Shown here: in pieces, positions 33,186 to 45,055 of the stretch
Numbering within the stretch: position 1 is the stretch's first letter
Layout of the letters: every line of letters starts with the position of its first letter
Origin: Ceratotherium simum simum
Taxonomy: Eukaryota > Chordata > Mammalia > Perissodactyla > Rhinocerotidae
Assembly (NCBI RefSeq): GCF_000283155.1
Contig: NW_004454173.1
Location: forward strand, 2,307,064 to 2,371,063
Length of the DNA: 64,000 bases
Direction: 5' to 3'
The notes under the pieces: model-generated
The model's database searches: none
The model's input: the letters and a program-made list of their open reading frames with translations, nothing else
What the model was told of the DNA's origin: nothing
Made by a program: the position numbers and the translations under genes

Positions 33186-34079
33186 GGAAATAAATGAAAC
33201 TTGAGAACCAAGCATGCGTTTTATCTCTGGCTCTCTGTAACATAGAGAGGAGGCGTTTAGGATTGCAGTTCCACATTGCTGTGATGTTTCTCCGTCCCTT
33301 ACGTACCCGGGCACATGGAAAAGTGCTAAGGTTTGTTCTGCACGCTGGGGTCACTCAGCTACCCTGGGCTATGTCCAGCTGCTTGAGGGCTGAGGGGATC
33401 AATATCTCCACAGGCCTGTCATGCATTCGAGACACGTCATGGTTGGGAACTCAGTCTCACAGTTCACAAGAGACCTGCCGTCTTCCCTGATGACAGCCAT
33501 TCTTACCAGGGCTCTTTAAACATTTTTGGGGGTGGGGATTGGGAGGGAGGGAGTCTTTGTCTCTTTCATAGCCTTTCCTTTATCTGGACCATGAGTAATC
33601 AACTGATGAATCCCTATTCCTGTTTTCATTCTTCAGCAAACATTTCCTGAGGATGTTCTACTTGATACTTTGGAGAAACAAAGATAGATGGACATCCCCC
33701 TCCCCCTAACCTCGGGGGCTAGTGGTCATGAGGTAGAACATGACACCTAAAAACAAGAAAACACAGAAAAAGTCAGGGAGGCCACTCTTGGAGTGCTGGC
33801 TGACTCTGGACATTCCGTTTGGAAACTCCCTGTGCTACATCATGCCTGGGGCTGCACTTCAGACTACCTCAGAGCCTGCACAACAGAACAGAGCTTAGGT
33901 GGCCTGGTGTCATCGCTGGGGGGTGTGCTTGGGGCTGAGAAGGAGTGGGGAGGTGGGCCAGGCCCACTCTAGAAGTCCCTTGTCAGTCTCTCTCCCTTTT
34001 CCTAGGATCTTGGCAAATCTTATTTCCCAGACTTCACTGATATCTAAACTCTTCTTTCTACAGTGCTGTGTTGTTCTCA
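33186..34079. other. Unique sequence, possible ancient-repeat fragment
   Basis: 33640-33790 (cagcaaacatttcctgagga, then a gaaaacacagaaaaagtcag block) may be an eroded piece of the unnamed ancient repeat. The rest is unrecognised. Confidence 0.4.
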
Positions 34080-34250
34080 ATTCACCTATTTTCTTTTATC
34101 CTCATGGGAACATAGGAAGTAGACATTATTTTTATTTTCTCCATATTTTAATGGAGGAAACCAAGAGTCCTCTGAGAAGCTGGATACCTTGTTCCAGGAA
34201 GCAATGGGCTGGGGACATAAGCCCAGGTGGTTGTCACTCGATCATTTCCT
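34080..34250 (-). mobile_element. MIR fragment
   Basis: Minus orientation: ttatcctcatgggaacatag, ttttaatggaggaaaccaag, then an eroded head. It lies inside the longest plus-strand frame of the window (33899-34555), which argues that the frame is not a gene. Confidence 0.7.
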
Positions 34251-34889
34251 TCTTTCTGGGTACATTTGCCCCAGCACAAGTTTTGCCACAAGTGTCTTCT
34301 GTTTGCAAAGAACAGGAGAAAGTTCTTTCTAATGCTGAGGAGTGTTCCCAGAGAGTTTGTGGGAGTAGGAGCCCGGGATCTGTAAGCCTCCAGGCTGCAG
34401 TAATTCTGCCCAGGAGGATGGCAGCTCAGCACAGGGAGCTGCCGGTGGTGGAGAACAGTCCAGTGACTGTGACTCATTTTCCAGCTTGGCTATTGTGGAC
34501 ACTCGTGTGCTCTGGATGGAATGACTGGATAAAATATCAACTTAATGTGTGTTAAAAAAAGTTTCGAATCTCATGATGTCTTTTAACAGCACCCCCTTGA
34601 ACCACATTTATATAGCCATTTATAAAGTGAGATCTTGGCACAGTTTTTCACCAGCAACTTTGAATGGCTTATATTAGACTTGAAATCCAGCCACAGACCT
34701 CCAGTCCTTTTAGCTACAGAATTGTTTGCCTATTAAAATCTGAATTTCTTTGGGGAGACACTGAGAGCTCAGGTAAGCCAATCAATGACACACTATTCAT
34801 AGGTTAGTTCTTTAGTTCTCTGAAGGGTCTTTTCCCCCTGGGCTTGATCAGCAAGCTCTTGTCTCACGAACAGTGGGAATATGGTAGAG
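34251..34889. other. Unique sequence, no feature recognised
   Basis: About 640 bp with no repeat or gene signal beyond the chance frame that ends at 34555. Confidence 0.5.
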
Positions 34890-35020
34890 TGACAGGCACA
34901 GCCAACTTTGAGTCCAAACACCAGAGTTCTAGACCTCAGGCCAATAGCTTGTTTTTTTTTCTGAGCCTCAGTTTCCTCATCTGTCAAGCAAGGAAGTACT
35001 TATAAATACAAAAGTGTGAT
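34890..35020 (+). mobile_element. MIR fragment
   Basis: Plus orientation: agtccaaacaccagagttct, ctgagcctcagtttcctcat and ctgtcaagcaaggaagtact match MIR, with a T insertion in between. Confidence 0.78.
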
Positions 35021-37013
35021 TCAAATCTTATCTTTTGGTCTACATCCATTTTTATAGCTAGGACAAGGATATACATTTGCTTGCCTTGACAGATAAAATA
35101 ATATAGAATAAAAATTCTTTTTTATACCTATACTTTAGATACTTAATGTGGAGTCCATGGATTTCTTTCTTGACATTTTATTCCTGAAGAGTTCAAAGCC
35201 TGCCCTGGTGGGGCTGCCATATTTATGTCTGTGGTTGGTTAGCACGGTGGTTAGAACAGAGTGCTAATTAGCAGATAAAAGCAGACCACTGAGGTGGACC
35301 CTTGGGGCGTCTAGCCCAGAGTTTCCTCTTCTGTGACGATAGTTCCATCCTAGGCAAAGCCAGCATTTGGATCTTCTGTCTCTGCATTGACCTCAATCCT
35401 GAGTGAATCTGCTAGTGTGGGTCATGGATTCATTCCTAGTGTGAGCAAGTTAGCTTCATACTATTCCACAGCCACAGATCGCACCCACAGATTCAGCCAG
35501 CTGTTTCCAGATGTCTGCTATTGGTTGAAAAAAGGTTGGTGTGAGAGTGTGGATGACGTACCCCAAATCTATCCCCACCAATGGAAAAGAGTCTTCAGGT
35601 GGCCTGAGGCATCTCTGTTCGGTCTGAGGATGGTCCTTTACGTCGACAGCTGTGTACCAGGTGCTGGGTGCTATCTGTCCTCTCAGAGAGTAGAATTACC
35701 AGGAGTGCAGGCTAGTATATATATGATTGAATGCAGGACTTTATCCACTATCTGGGACAAGTAGGAGGCATTGAGATCGGCAGCTGCCATTCCCACAATG
35801 AAAAGCCAAGAGCAAGGGGTTGGGAGCCTGAGAAGGTGGTCAGGCACAAGGACACTCGGGGGCTTTTGCTACTGCCACATGTGGCAGCTCTTGCCCTGAG
35901 GTTCTTCCAGCGTGTCTCTGACCGGTGTTTTCATCACTAAGGTGTGGATGGAAAAACCAAGCATAGTAGAATGAGGTGACCTCTTCAGCCCAGAGAGATC
36001 AATGGCAGATTGAAATAACACCTGTGGATACCTTGCTCCATTTAGTCAGAGACTTGACGGGGTAGAGAGCCACAGGAGCTGAGGGCGAGGCTTTGCCCTT
36101 TTTCTTGTTTCGCACAAAAGGGTGGCTGATTACTGGACAGATTGGTGGAGTCCCCTACTGGGTGGGACACTTAGTGATGCCCTACGTCCTCACCACGGAG
36201 GGTGCTTGTGACCACTCTTCAGCTACCTTGGCACAGGATGTTCTACTGCTGACAACCCCATGCCATCCCCCGGAGAGGTCTTAGACACCAAAGGGGTTGC
36301 CCTGGGAAGTTCTGCCAGGATTTTCTGTGCTGCTGGGGCAGCTCCCTGCACTGGGCAGCAAACCAAAGGTCACAGACTCTACAAATGCACCACCTTTGTT
36401 GCTCACTGGAAGGCCCGGACTGCAGGGGTCTGACTTAATTGGTCGCACTGGGAAAACTACTCGATTGAAGTCGGATGTAGGAGGATGAAGGAGAAGTGAG
36501 TGAACTGATTAAGAATGGACTTAACTGAAGAGCTAAGCTCCCTCAAATCCTTCGTGTAAGTAGGCAGGATGTAAATAATAAATCATAGATAAATAAAACT
36601 CAAGAGCTAAATAAAGGCCCTTTAAGTATATCATCCCTCACAGTTGCAAGAGTTGCAAAGTGGGGTTAGCCAGCGCGTACAATTATGGGCTTTCACTCCT
36701 TGACACTGAGACTGGATTCAGCCTCAGATTCTTTTCATCCAAAATATTTTCATCCAAATCCTATATAGTAGCAGTGATGAGTAAAATGATGGACTGAGAT
36801 CTGAAGTACTGAACCAAGGCAACTAAGCCGATTTTGCAATCCAGCTGGAATTTTAGGGATTAAAGCTTTTAGTCAAAGGATCTTAAGATACAATGTGAAC
36901 CTCCACACCTCATGAAGCACCATCAGATAAGTATATACACACACACACATATATATATGCCACAGACATGTGTACATATACTTGTAGATATGCATATATA
37001 TACACACATATAA
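35021..37013. other. Repeat-poor unique block
   Basis: About 2 kb with no repeat I can name until the TA/CA simple sequence at about 36930. Frames at 35387-35764 (125 codons) and 35731-36488 lie on different phases with no recognisable domain. Confidence 0.45.
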
Positions 37014-37240
37014 CTAAAAAGCAGAATATATATTATATATGATATTTATAGAAGTATATATAGACTTTAAAATATATTTTATATATACTTTTATACTTCT
37101 ATAAATACTTTATATAGATTTATATATACTTTAAAATAATTATAAGTAAATAAATATATATATTTTAAAGTATATATACTTCTATAATATATACGTACTT
37201 ATATAATATATACTTATATAATACATATTCTGCCTTTTAG
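36930..37240. repeat. AT-rich (TA/CA)n tract with a long palindrome
   Basis: (CA)n and (TA)n simple sequence leads into a near-palindrome at 37014-37240. The outer arms (ctaaaaagcagaatatatat at the left; tacatattctgccttttag at the right) pair over about 25 bp with few mismatches. Inner arms carrying ttatagaagtatatata and ctttaaaatatat pair with a matching segment near 37159-37195. The centre holds further related inverted pieces. The whole could form a large hairpin or cruciform. Confidence 0.85.
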
Positions 37241-40169
37241 TTTTTCTCTCTCTTTAGCCAAAAGCATGACTACTTCTTCTTTCTGTCCTTTTTACAGCAA
37301 TGTCACTTACTGCATCTTATGAGGAGGTTTATCCAATAATCTGTAAGATAAAAACGGAGCAGACAAAATTACCCTTCAAAGCCTTAGAAAGGCATCAGGT
37401 TAGAAACCAACCTGCAGTCCCTCCCTAGGTCCAGCCTGGTCATTTTTCCCTCCAGCATTGGAATAGATCCTTAGCTGTTTCTTTGCTTGAGCCTTGGATG
37501 AGGAACAGAGAAGGTCATTGGATCCACTCAACCCTCAGGCTGTGCCCGCTTGCCTCTGGCAGGTAGACCAGATGTCTTTAGCCTGCTGGTTCAGTCAGTG
37601 CTCTCTTGGGGGTCCTCCCACTTCCCCATTCAGTTCAAATGGAAGCCAAGTGAGAGTTGTTTGTCCCCAAATCTGTTTTTGCTTGTCATACTTTTTCCAT
37701 TTAAGACGTGTAACTAAATATCACATAAACAGATGATACATGAGTATGAAAAGTAGAGGTGTTTCTATGAAAACTATACTGTTGTCTTGGGAAGACTTGT
37801 CAATGATGAATTTGCTTGAAAAAACAAAAATTGTGGGCAAATTAAGTATAAACATGATAACTCAAAGATTGGGGGAAAAGGCATAAAAATCTAGGCAGAT
37901 TCTGTAGTCAGATTGCTTTTCAGCTGACTTTGGGTTTTTTTCTCTTCTTTGAAGAAACTGAAGCTGAAAGTCATAGTAGATTCCTGGTTTATACAGGAGA
38001 GACAATTGGGAATTCCAGACAGTGGACCCATCTTCAAAGATAAGGCATTGCTCCTGTACCAAGTTTGTGAATGAGTGGACTGGACACTCACATATTTAAA
38101 TATCTATGAATATATATAATAAACATCAATTTATATATATAATGAGAGTATCATTTTTATGAATCCATGCTTTAACCAGTTTTTTTTAAGTTAACTGACT
38201 GTCAACCCAATCGTGTTGGATTAGAGTTTCTTTGGTAGTGGTGGCATGTTGTGTAAAATATACATGTCTACTGAGCATGTCGAGATGCTTATACTATGCA
38301 GGTTACAGGAGAACTGAGCCAGGCTGAGGGAGAGCAGACGCATATCCACCTCATCCTACTCATCAAGGATGCATGCTAACTGAGGGAACCATCTGCAGGA
38401 GCTCCCACGAGCACACCCACTTCCTCTCTTCCCCCCTCTCCCTCCTCCTCTTTTTCTCTCTATCTCTCTCTCCCTAAGCAATGTAGTTTAATTCAGAGAA
38501 CTCTGAGATAAATAAGGGAGAAACCACCTGGAGTTGAACAACAATATATTTCAAAGTACTTGTTCCAAGAAAGATATGCTCTTTGGCTTAAAAAGTTTTG
38601 AAATATATGTTTTTTAATGTGAACCCAACACACACACAGAGAAATTCCTTTAAATAATGAGCTTTGATTTTATTAAAATGTGACAACATTAGATAGTTCA
38701 GGAATATACCTATTTCTCATGAAGTGAGATCAGAATATAGTGAAAGAAATCTTATTTGAAGTGTCCTAAAATCTGATGTGTTTTAGGTCATTTTCCATCC
38801 TCTTTGGTATAAAAACATTTTGGAAAGACCTTCCAGTGTTTCTGTGCTCTGTCTAGACTCTGTGTCAGAGCACGGACAACAAACTGCAGGAAAACATGAG
38901 GATGCCTGTGGATACTGCATGTGTTAACAGAGGCATCTGAGAACACTCAGGAGGAAGAATAGTTTACAGTGAGGTGGTTGTTGTCTTTAACATAAAAGCC
39001 ATATGAATGTGCTTTGATTTATGCTAAAATGAAATACTTAAAATCCTAAAATAGGTATGGTTATTGGGTTCCTATTCACCCAGAGAATGCAGATCCCAAA
39101 GATAAGCATGCCAGAACATGAACTTTGTGGGAAAGCGAGTCTGCTCACCTACAGCAAATAAGAGACATCCTTCATTTCACTAATAGCTCTTAGGGGGTAA
39201 TTTTGGTAGATTATGAGGTATTTTATTCTAGAGCGTAGACCAGATGCTTCTCTCAAGTTAATGGGGAACAACTGATGGCTGCCAAATTAACTAGAAAAGA
39301 AATGTTTCTCTCTGCGATTCTGGACAAGAATGCGATTTCACGACGTTTCACCTGAGTGGACTTTTAAGACGGATGGATTTGTCTTTTGCTTTTCAGGGCA
39401 TAGGTCCAAATTTGAAGCAGATGGCGGAAAAGATGGATGGCTACTGAGATCTCCAGGTGAAATTGGTTGGATTTCCTCAGTCTTCATTAATTCCGGCTGA
39501 TCATCATCCGTCTCCATCTCTTTGACCGTACATAATGAACCCTGATTTCTGAGGATTTTCTGGGTCTAGAATAACCAAAATGCGCTGACTAAACTCTGAA
39601 CAGAGGGAGAGAACTACTCGCCTGATATTTAAGGCTTTTGGAAGAAAGGGGCTGTCTCAACCTGAAATCTTGTTTTCCTTACTTTGAGTAGTAGTGGATT
39701 TTCTTTCCTGTAATAAGGAGGCACCACTGAGGGGGGTGTGAGCTCTAAAGCTCCGAGAGTGAGTTTAAGAGCCAGGTTGCTTCCACTGATGTTCAGGTAA
39801 AATCAGTAAAAGAGAGCCTTTTGGTTCTTAGGGTGAGTCTGATGAGAGACTTGCAGGCACCCATGACTAAGCAAGACTGACAGTTAGGGGTCCCCCCAGC
39901 TCTGGAATAAGGCATAAGAAGAAGCAGATGATTGCGGGAAAACCCCAGAAGCATTGTTCCAGGCACTAGGGCGAAGAGGGGACCTCCAAGATGAGTGGAA
40001 GGAGGGACTCATGGGAAGTCCTAGGGACAGCAGTGCTTTGTGGATTTACAAACAATGGCTGTGTGAGCTTCCTGACCAGTGGCCTGGTATCTCATTTACT
40101 TCCTCATTAGGGGAGGCTTCTTGACATAGTTTGTTTGCTCATACTGGAGACTCTCCTGCTAACCACTCT
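37241..40169. other. Repeat-poor unique block with exon candidate
   Basis: About 2.9 kb without a repeat I recognise, apart from a CT-rich tract at about 38420-38475. It contains the 60-bp exon candidate at 39397-39456, preceded by a CpG-retaining stretch (aatgcgatttcacgacgttt near 39330). Confidence 0.5.
39397..39456 (+). other. Candidate cassette exon of 60 bp
   Basis: A good acceptor (gtcttttgcttttcag, ending at 39396) and a consistent donor (ctccag|gtgaaa, after 39456) bracket 60 bp, a multiple of three. Of the three forward frames, one stops at once, one stops at its codon 17, and the third is open throughout, giving HRSKFEADGGKDGWLLRSP. The flanks keep several CpGs, which decay quickly in neutral DNA. 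I do not recognise the peptide, and nothing else in the window can be joined to it. It could equally be a non-coding RNA exon or chance. Confidence 0.25.
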
Positions 40170-40206
40170 GTATTATTATTATTATTTTTATTTTTATTTT
40201 TATTAT
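40170..40206. repeat. (TAT)n / (TTTTTA)n low-complexity run
   Basis: tattattattattatt followed by tttttatttttatttt. An AT-rich simple sequence. Confidence 0.85.
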
Positions 40207-40769
40207 GATCATATTAGTCCCCATTCTGAGCCAGATGCCTTCGGTGTATAAATAGCATATGCTGGCAGAGACACTTAACTAAGAGGACAAATGATCCCAC
40301 TTCAGAGGAGACTCTGTGTGATTGACAGAGTGACATTACCCTTTGGTAGTCACAGGCCCACAGACACATATGTACCCACGTGTGGGAGGGATGGAACATA
40401 CTAGCAAACTAAACACTGGCAAATCACAGGTGCTTAAGACCCTGGAAAAAAGTGCCCAGGAGGTGTGCACTTAGTTTTAAGAAAAGCTAAATAAGTGTGA
40501 CATTTTTGATGGGCCTTTTCTTCACTTGAGCAGAATGACAATATTTTACTAGTCAACCAAGAGATAAACCAAGATTTAAACCAACTTCTCACCTTTCATG
40601 TAAAGCCTAACCTGAGTAGTTATTAAAAATGAATGGGATTGAAATAGATATAGAAGCACCTATTTTATTTCCACTTTCATGCTCTTGTATTTTGCACCGT
40701 GGTTTTAGATCTGGTTGTGAAGGCTGATTGGGGTGAAAACAGCCCTGAGAGACAACTGCATGGGGGAGC
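40207..40769. other. Unique sequence, no feature recognised
   Basis: About 560 bp after the AT-rich run. No repeat or gene signal; a minus-strand frame at 40214-40399 shows no domain. Confidence 0.45.
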
Positions 40770-40880
40770 AGGCTTCCAAGTCTGAGACAAAGTCCTCAGC
40801 TCTGGGTTCAGCTGTTACCAACTCACCAGTGACCTCAGCCCAATTTCCTCATCTTGAAAATGGAAACAGTAATGTTTATT
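40770..40880 (+). mobile_element. MIR fragment
   Basis: Plus orientation: tctgggttcagctgttacca, a tgacctcagcccaatttcct block and tcatcttgaaaatggaaaca. A diverged MIR with the head region retained. Confidence 0.7.
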
Positions 40881-41309
40881 GTCCTTCTTGGGATGCGATG
40901 ATATCCATCATTGGTACCCCCACGGGCCTTGGGCTGAGAGTCTGAGAGTCTAACCTCTCCTCTCTTCTCAGGGACTCTGTGTGTGTAGGTCAGGGTTCCA
41001 GGTCCAGGGAGGGCATTGGCTGTAGTCTCTCCCTCATCTACGCCTTTGTTGGAGACAGCAACTGCAGTGTCCAGTTACCCTGGGTCCTTCTGATTGAAGA
41101 GTCAAGGAGAAGTGAACATCCTTCCTCCACATCCTGACACGCTCCTGGATCACCAGCGCTCTCTGTCTTCTCCCTCCTCTGCAGGCCCGGTGACTTGAGG
41201 GAGGTCTCCATGGCCACCCTCTCTCTTGCTGTCCCCTGCTATTTGTTTCACCAATAACTGACTGCAAGGTGAATGGTAATTCTTCATTCACAACTTTGCT
41301 CACATTCAT
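40881..41309. other. Unique sequence, no feature recognised
   Basis: About 430 bp between MIRs; no coding or repeat signal. Confidence 0.45.
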
Positions 41310-41490
41310 TACTTCGTTTTCTAGGTAATGTTTCCTGAGTCCTTACCACGTGCAGACACTGTGCCTGCTCTCTGCTCTGTTATCCTCTTGTTAACTTGAG
41401 AAACCTATGGATGAGAGAGGTTGAGAGAGCGCCCCAGACCAGACAGCTGATCCGTGGTGAGGCCTGCCTCCCTCTGAGCCTGCAGACTGC
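41310..41490 (-). mobile_element. MIR fragment
   Basis: Minus orientation, diverged: gagtccttaccacgtgcaga, gttatcctcttgttaacttg, then a gagagaggttgagagagc block and cagacagctgatccgtggtg. Confidence 0.7.
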
Positions 41491-41739
41491 CCTCACGCTC
41501 TCTGTCTTTGTGCCTTCCTCATGCAGTTGTCTTCCAGCTGTTCTCCCTCCAGCCGGGTCCCTCCTGCAGGCCACCAGCAGGTGTATCTCCCCATACTCCA
41601 TTCTGATATTATTTCTTCCTCAAAAACTGCCCAGGGTTTTATTGCACCCCAGCCCTCCCCAAGCTGACCTTGTATGTTTTCCCTCCTGCTTCCCCCAAAC
41701 CAGTTCTCAGCTATAACCCACATGTTCTGCGTACTAGTT

Positions 41740-42225
41740 CCTAAATACTCTTGTACCTCTGTGCATCATCCCTCCTCCACGGGAAATAGCCTCCCTCATC
41801 TCCGTCTCCCAATCTCCGACCCGTCCTTCGGGGCCGAGCACAGATTTGGAGCCTGCGATGCCTTCCTTGACTGGCCCAACTAGAAACCATTTCTCTCCCC
41901 TCTGAGCTTTTGTGGTACTTCTTGTATAATCGCTCAGATGGCATGGTATGTGGGGCCTGGCCGTGTACTGTTATTTTCTATTGTCAAGATCTCTAGAAGG
42001 ATCTTGGCATTTACAGGTGAGAAAGCCACAAAGAAGTTATGACAATGCTAGGGCCAGAGTCCAGGTTACCCAAATCCCAGCCCGGCAACTTTTTTCTACT
42101 ATAGCCTTTTACCTTCTGTCCTTCCTTGGAGGGCAAGGACTGTACCCTGTCTATATTTGAAGTTCACATAGCATCCAGTGTAGTCTTGTATCCAGGGGAT
42201 ATTCAATAAATATTTGTTGAAAGAA
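41740..42225 (+). mobile_element. L2 3' end split by a MIR
   Basis: The left part shows the typical L2 3' region (gcctgcgatgccttccttga, then tctgagcttttgtggtactt). The right part is the L2 terminal block (gagggcaaggactgtaccct, gggatattcaataaatattt, gttgaaaga). Between them sits a MIR (41970-42110). Both are mammal-wide fossils. The C-rich stretch at 41500-41740 may be more of the same L2. Confidence 0.82.
41970..42110 (-). mobile_element. MIR fragment inside L2
   Basis: Minus orientation: a tgttattttctattgtcaag block, gcatttacaggtgagaaagc, cacaaagaagttatgacaat, and gagtccaggttacccaaatc as the eroded head. L2 sequence lies on both sides. Confidence 0.6.
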
Positions 42226-42259
42226 AACAAAGGAAAGATTGAAGATAGGAAGGGAAAAG

Positions 42260-42510
42260 TAATAATAATAGTAATAGTTAATGCTTATGTGGCACTTCTG
42301 TTCTAATTTAATCCCCTTTCTAGTCAACTCACTAGAACATCCCTCTGAGAGAGGTGCTGTTATCTTCATCCCCATTGTGTAGGTGAGGAGACTGAGGCCA
42401 GAGAGGTGAAGTGCCTTGTGCAAGGTCACAGAGCTGGTGAGTGACAGAGACAGGACTTGAACTCGGGGTATCTGGCTCCTGAGTCTGTGCCCTTCTTCCT
42501 CCATCATGTT
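42260..42510 (-). mobile_element. MIR SINE, full length
   Basis: Minus orientation: gttaatgcttatgtggcact, a gaggtgctgttatcttcatc block, aggtgaggagactgaggcca, tgcaaggtcacagagctggt, and gacttgaactcggggtatct (B-box region). Nearly complete and one of the better preserved MIRs here. The minus frame 42151-42552 is antisense of MIR and L2. Confidence 0.93.
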
Positions 42511-43864
42511 CCACTGCAGGGTCTGGAAGGACCCACAGACAAGGAGAGTCATGTCTACAGAAGGAAAGATGGAATCAGATCAGTGCCCAAGGCGACAGAG
42601 CAGAGGAAGTTTAGGTTAGGCTACCGTGTTTTGTCTTCTTTGTTTAAACTAAGAAGTCCCACTTCGAAGTGGGAGGTCGGCAAGGCTGCTGAGTTTGTGG
42701 CTGCCGCCTGGACGACAGTGGGACGCTGATGACCGTGAAGACCCTGAACGCGCCATCCTGCTTTCTTCCTCACCTTCCATTCACTGTAGGAGACTGAGCC
42801 GAGGGGCTGTTACATCACCCACATGCCCCTCCCCGGAGTTCCTCTGAGGAGGGCAAGGGGGCCACCATCTCCTCATAGGCTCCCTCCAGACGCATGCTTT
42901 CCACGGAATACCCCATTAGAGGATGAGTCATAGACTGGAAATCACCATCTACTAGAAATGAGGAGCAAATGTGTCAAGTTTGGCTGAAACAAGCTGATAA
43001 AGAATATTTAATGGGAGCTTTTCTCTTCAGAAGCATGAGTCTTTATTTCATCCACCCTTCATGGGGCTGGTTTCTAACTAGGCCCACTAGCTGTTAGCGT
43101 TTCTGCTTATAACAGCACCACCTCGGTGTCTCACAGAGCCTCTCTCAGGCGTGCTGTGAGCTGTGGAGCATGTTAGAGGAAGTGGTCCTGCATTTAGGAG
43201 CATGGAAAGACGATTTTGCAGGCCTGTAGGATACCCTTTGCTCCAAGTCCTAGAGTGAATACAATACTCTTGCAGATTCGATGAATCAGAGCTGAATCAT
43301 GTTGGAGTGTGGCTGCGTTTTGAGGGATTCCCTGTGCCCCCCGCCCCTGTGGGTGGACAGCACTGCTCTTCCTGTGTAAAGAAGAATCGTCCTTTACACC
43401 CCAGACCACTACAACTTTTTTGTGGTAATGCTGTGAACCCACTGAGTGTTTGTTGTGGCCCAACTAAGACAACTGTATAGCTTAATGAGAAGTGATTTAT
43501 TCTTTCTTCTAAACAGAACATGTGGTTCTCTCTCTGCCTGTTTGACTCAAGCAAGTCTGTCCGGCCCCATCCCTTGTCCCCATCCCCAGCAGCACCACCC
43601 TCCTGTAGATCTCATGGTGCATTTTTGTGACCACCATCCTGTCTGTTCCTGTAATTAAGGACTCTGAGCTATGTTAAAGTAGGTTATTATTCTTCTAGTT
43701 TCTTGGAAGAACTGTGCGTGTGTGAGCATAGCTTTTCACCTAAAAGACTAAACCACAGAGTCCAGGAAGTAGAGGATGAATGGGCCAGGTGACTTGCATT
43801 TCTTAGCTCCTATGGGACTGTAGGCATTGCTATGCAGTGGATGCAGCCCAGACGGACCCTGAGC
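42511..43864. other. Unique sequence, no feature recognised
   Basis: About 1.35 kb with no recognised repeat. Several frames under 100 codons on both strands (42457-42729, 43194-43658) show no known domain. Confidence 0.45.
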
Positions 43865-44040
43865 AAAGCAGAACTGGGTTCATGCCTCCGTGCTATGTTT
43901 TACCAGTTTGTGACCTTGGCCAAATGAATTAGCCTTTCTGATCTCAGTTCACATCTGTAAAATAAGGAGGATAAAGCCTAGCTTGCAGAGTTATTGAAAA
44001 GATTGCAAACCCTGGATGTGAAGTGCCCAGCTGATGTGCA
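43865..44040 (+). mobile_element. MIR SINE
   Basis: Plus orientation: gaactgggttcatgcctccg, gtttgtgaccttggccaaat, cacatctgtaaaataaggag and atgtgaagtgcccagctgat follow the MIR consensus. Confidence 0.88.
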
Positions 44041-44049
44041 AAAATTGAT

Positions 44050-44108
44050 AGTGGTGTTTGTTGTTGTTACTGCTGCTGTTGTCGTCACTGTCACTACCAC
44101 CACCTCTG
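44050..44108. repeat. Degenerate trinucleotide run
   Basis: gtggtgtttgttgttgttac, ctgctgctgttgtcgtcact and accaccacc form an imperfect triplet repeat. The Val/Thr-rich frames across it (43978-44218) are translated simple sequence. Confidence 0.7.
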
Positions 44109-44374
44109 CAAGTAGCTCTTGTGTATGGGAAGAGCAAAGGGGAAATGGACTGCTGTGGCCTCCCATGCACACAGGACACAGCTTTAATCTTCAAGACTAC
44201 CTGCTTTCCTTACTATAGCAGCTAAATTGCTCCTAAAGCAAGTAAATGTAAAAATTGCCACCGTACACGGATGAAAACAAAGACTGAAGTGTTTCGGCAC
44301 TCCAGCAGGGCCCCCTTAGCTGAGGAGTTCCTTCTTCCTTCCTTGTTTGCTTCCTCCCACCCACAGATATTGAC

Positions 44375-45055
44375 AGGCACGGCCAAGCAGGTGCAGGGCT
44401 CGGAGCTGAGCCATAGGGGCCAAAGTTGAATCAGACATGGGCTCCGTCCTCAAGGAGCTTACATCTACCGGAAAAGAGGAAGTGCCTATACACATCTCAA
44501 AAGTTAGGTAGAAAATGGTAAGATCATAAGAGAGATACCACTAAAGGGCTATGGCATTTAGAGGAGGGAGAAGTTTTACCTGGAGTTGAAATACACAGCC
44601 TAGCATCATCATTAAGAACACAGATTCTGGGGTTGGACCACCAGGTTTGACCCTTGGCCTTGCTCCTTACACATGGCTCCTTGAGAAGGCTGGATCACAT
44701 CTTTATGCCTCTGCTTCCTCATCTTTATAATGCAGGTAATCAGAGTACCTACCCCTCAGGGTTGTCGTAAGGATTAAGTGAGGTAGGTAAGTGCTCAGAA
44801 CAGAGCCTGGCACACAGTGAGTGCCATGTTAGTGTTTGTTAGATGAATTTGCTGAAGGACAGGTATGGATTGACCCTTCAAGTGAAGGTGGGCAGTCTTC
44901 TTCCAGGTGGAGGGGTAGCATGAGCTAAGGCAGAATCTGCTGAGGCATAGGCTCCAAGAAGATGAGAGAAGAAAAAGGCAGCTTGGGACAAGATTGTTGA
45001 AGGTCTTGAGTGTCAGGCCAGGAGTCGTGGACTTTACTGAGAACGTGAAATGAAC
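44375..45055 (+). mobile_element. Unnamed ancient repeat, interrupted by a MIR
   Basis: Blocks typical of the same family as 23.2-24.7 kb, but its 5' part: gctccgtcctcaaggagctt, 'ggtagaaaatggtaagatca', then after the MIR 'catgagctaaggcagaatct', 'caagattgttgaaggtcttg' and 'gagtgtcaggccaggagtcg'. With 23232-24725 and 11320-11765 these pieces can be ordered into one element of 1.5 kb or more. Confidence 0.55.
44600..44845 (+). mobile_element. MIR SINE, full length
   Basis: Plus orientation: atcatcattaagaacacaga, tctggggttggaccaccagg, a ttaca...tggctccttg block, gcctctgcttcctcatcttt, taatcagagtacctacccct, cagagcctggcacacagtga. About 245 bp, inserted in the unnamed ancient repeat. Confidence 0.92.

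Noticed and set aside
33899..34555. Longest plus-strand open frame (218 codons)
   Set aside because: It runs through a MIR fragment (34080-34250), has no recognisable domain, and about one such frame by chance is plausible in six frames of 64 kb.
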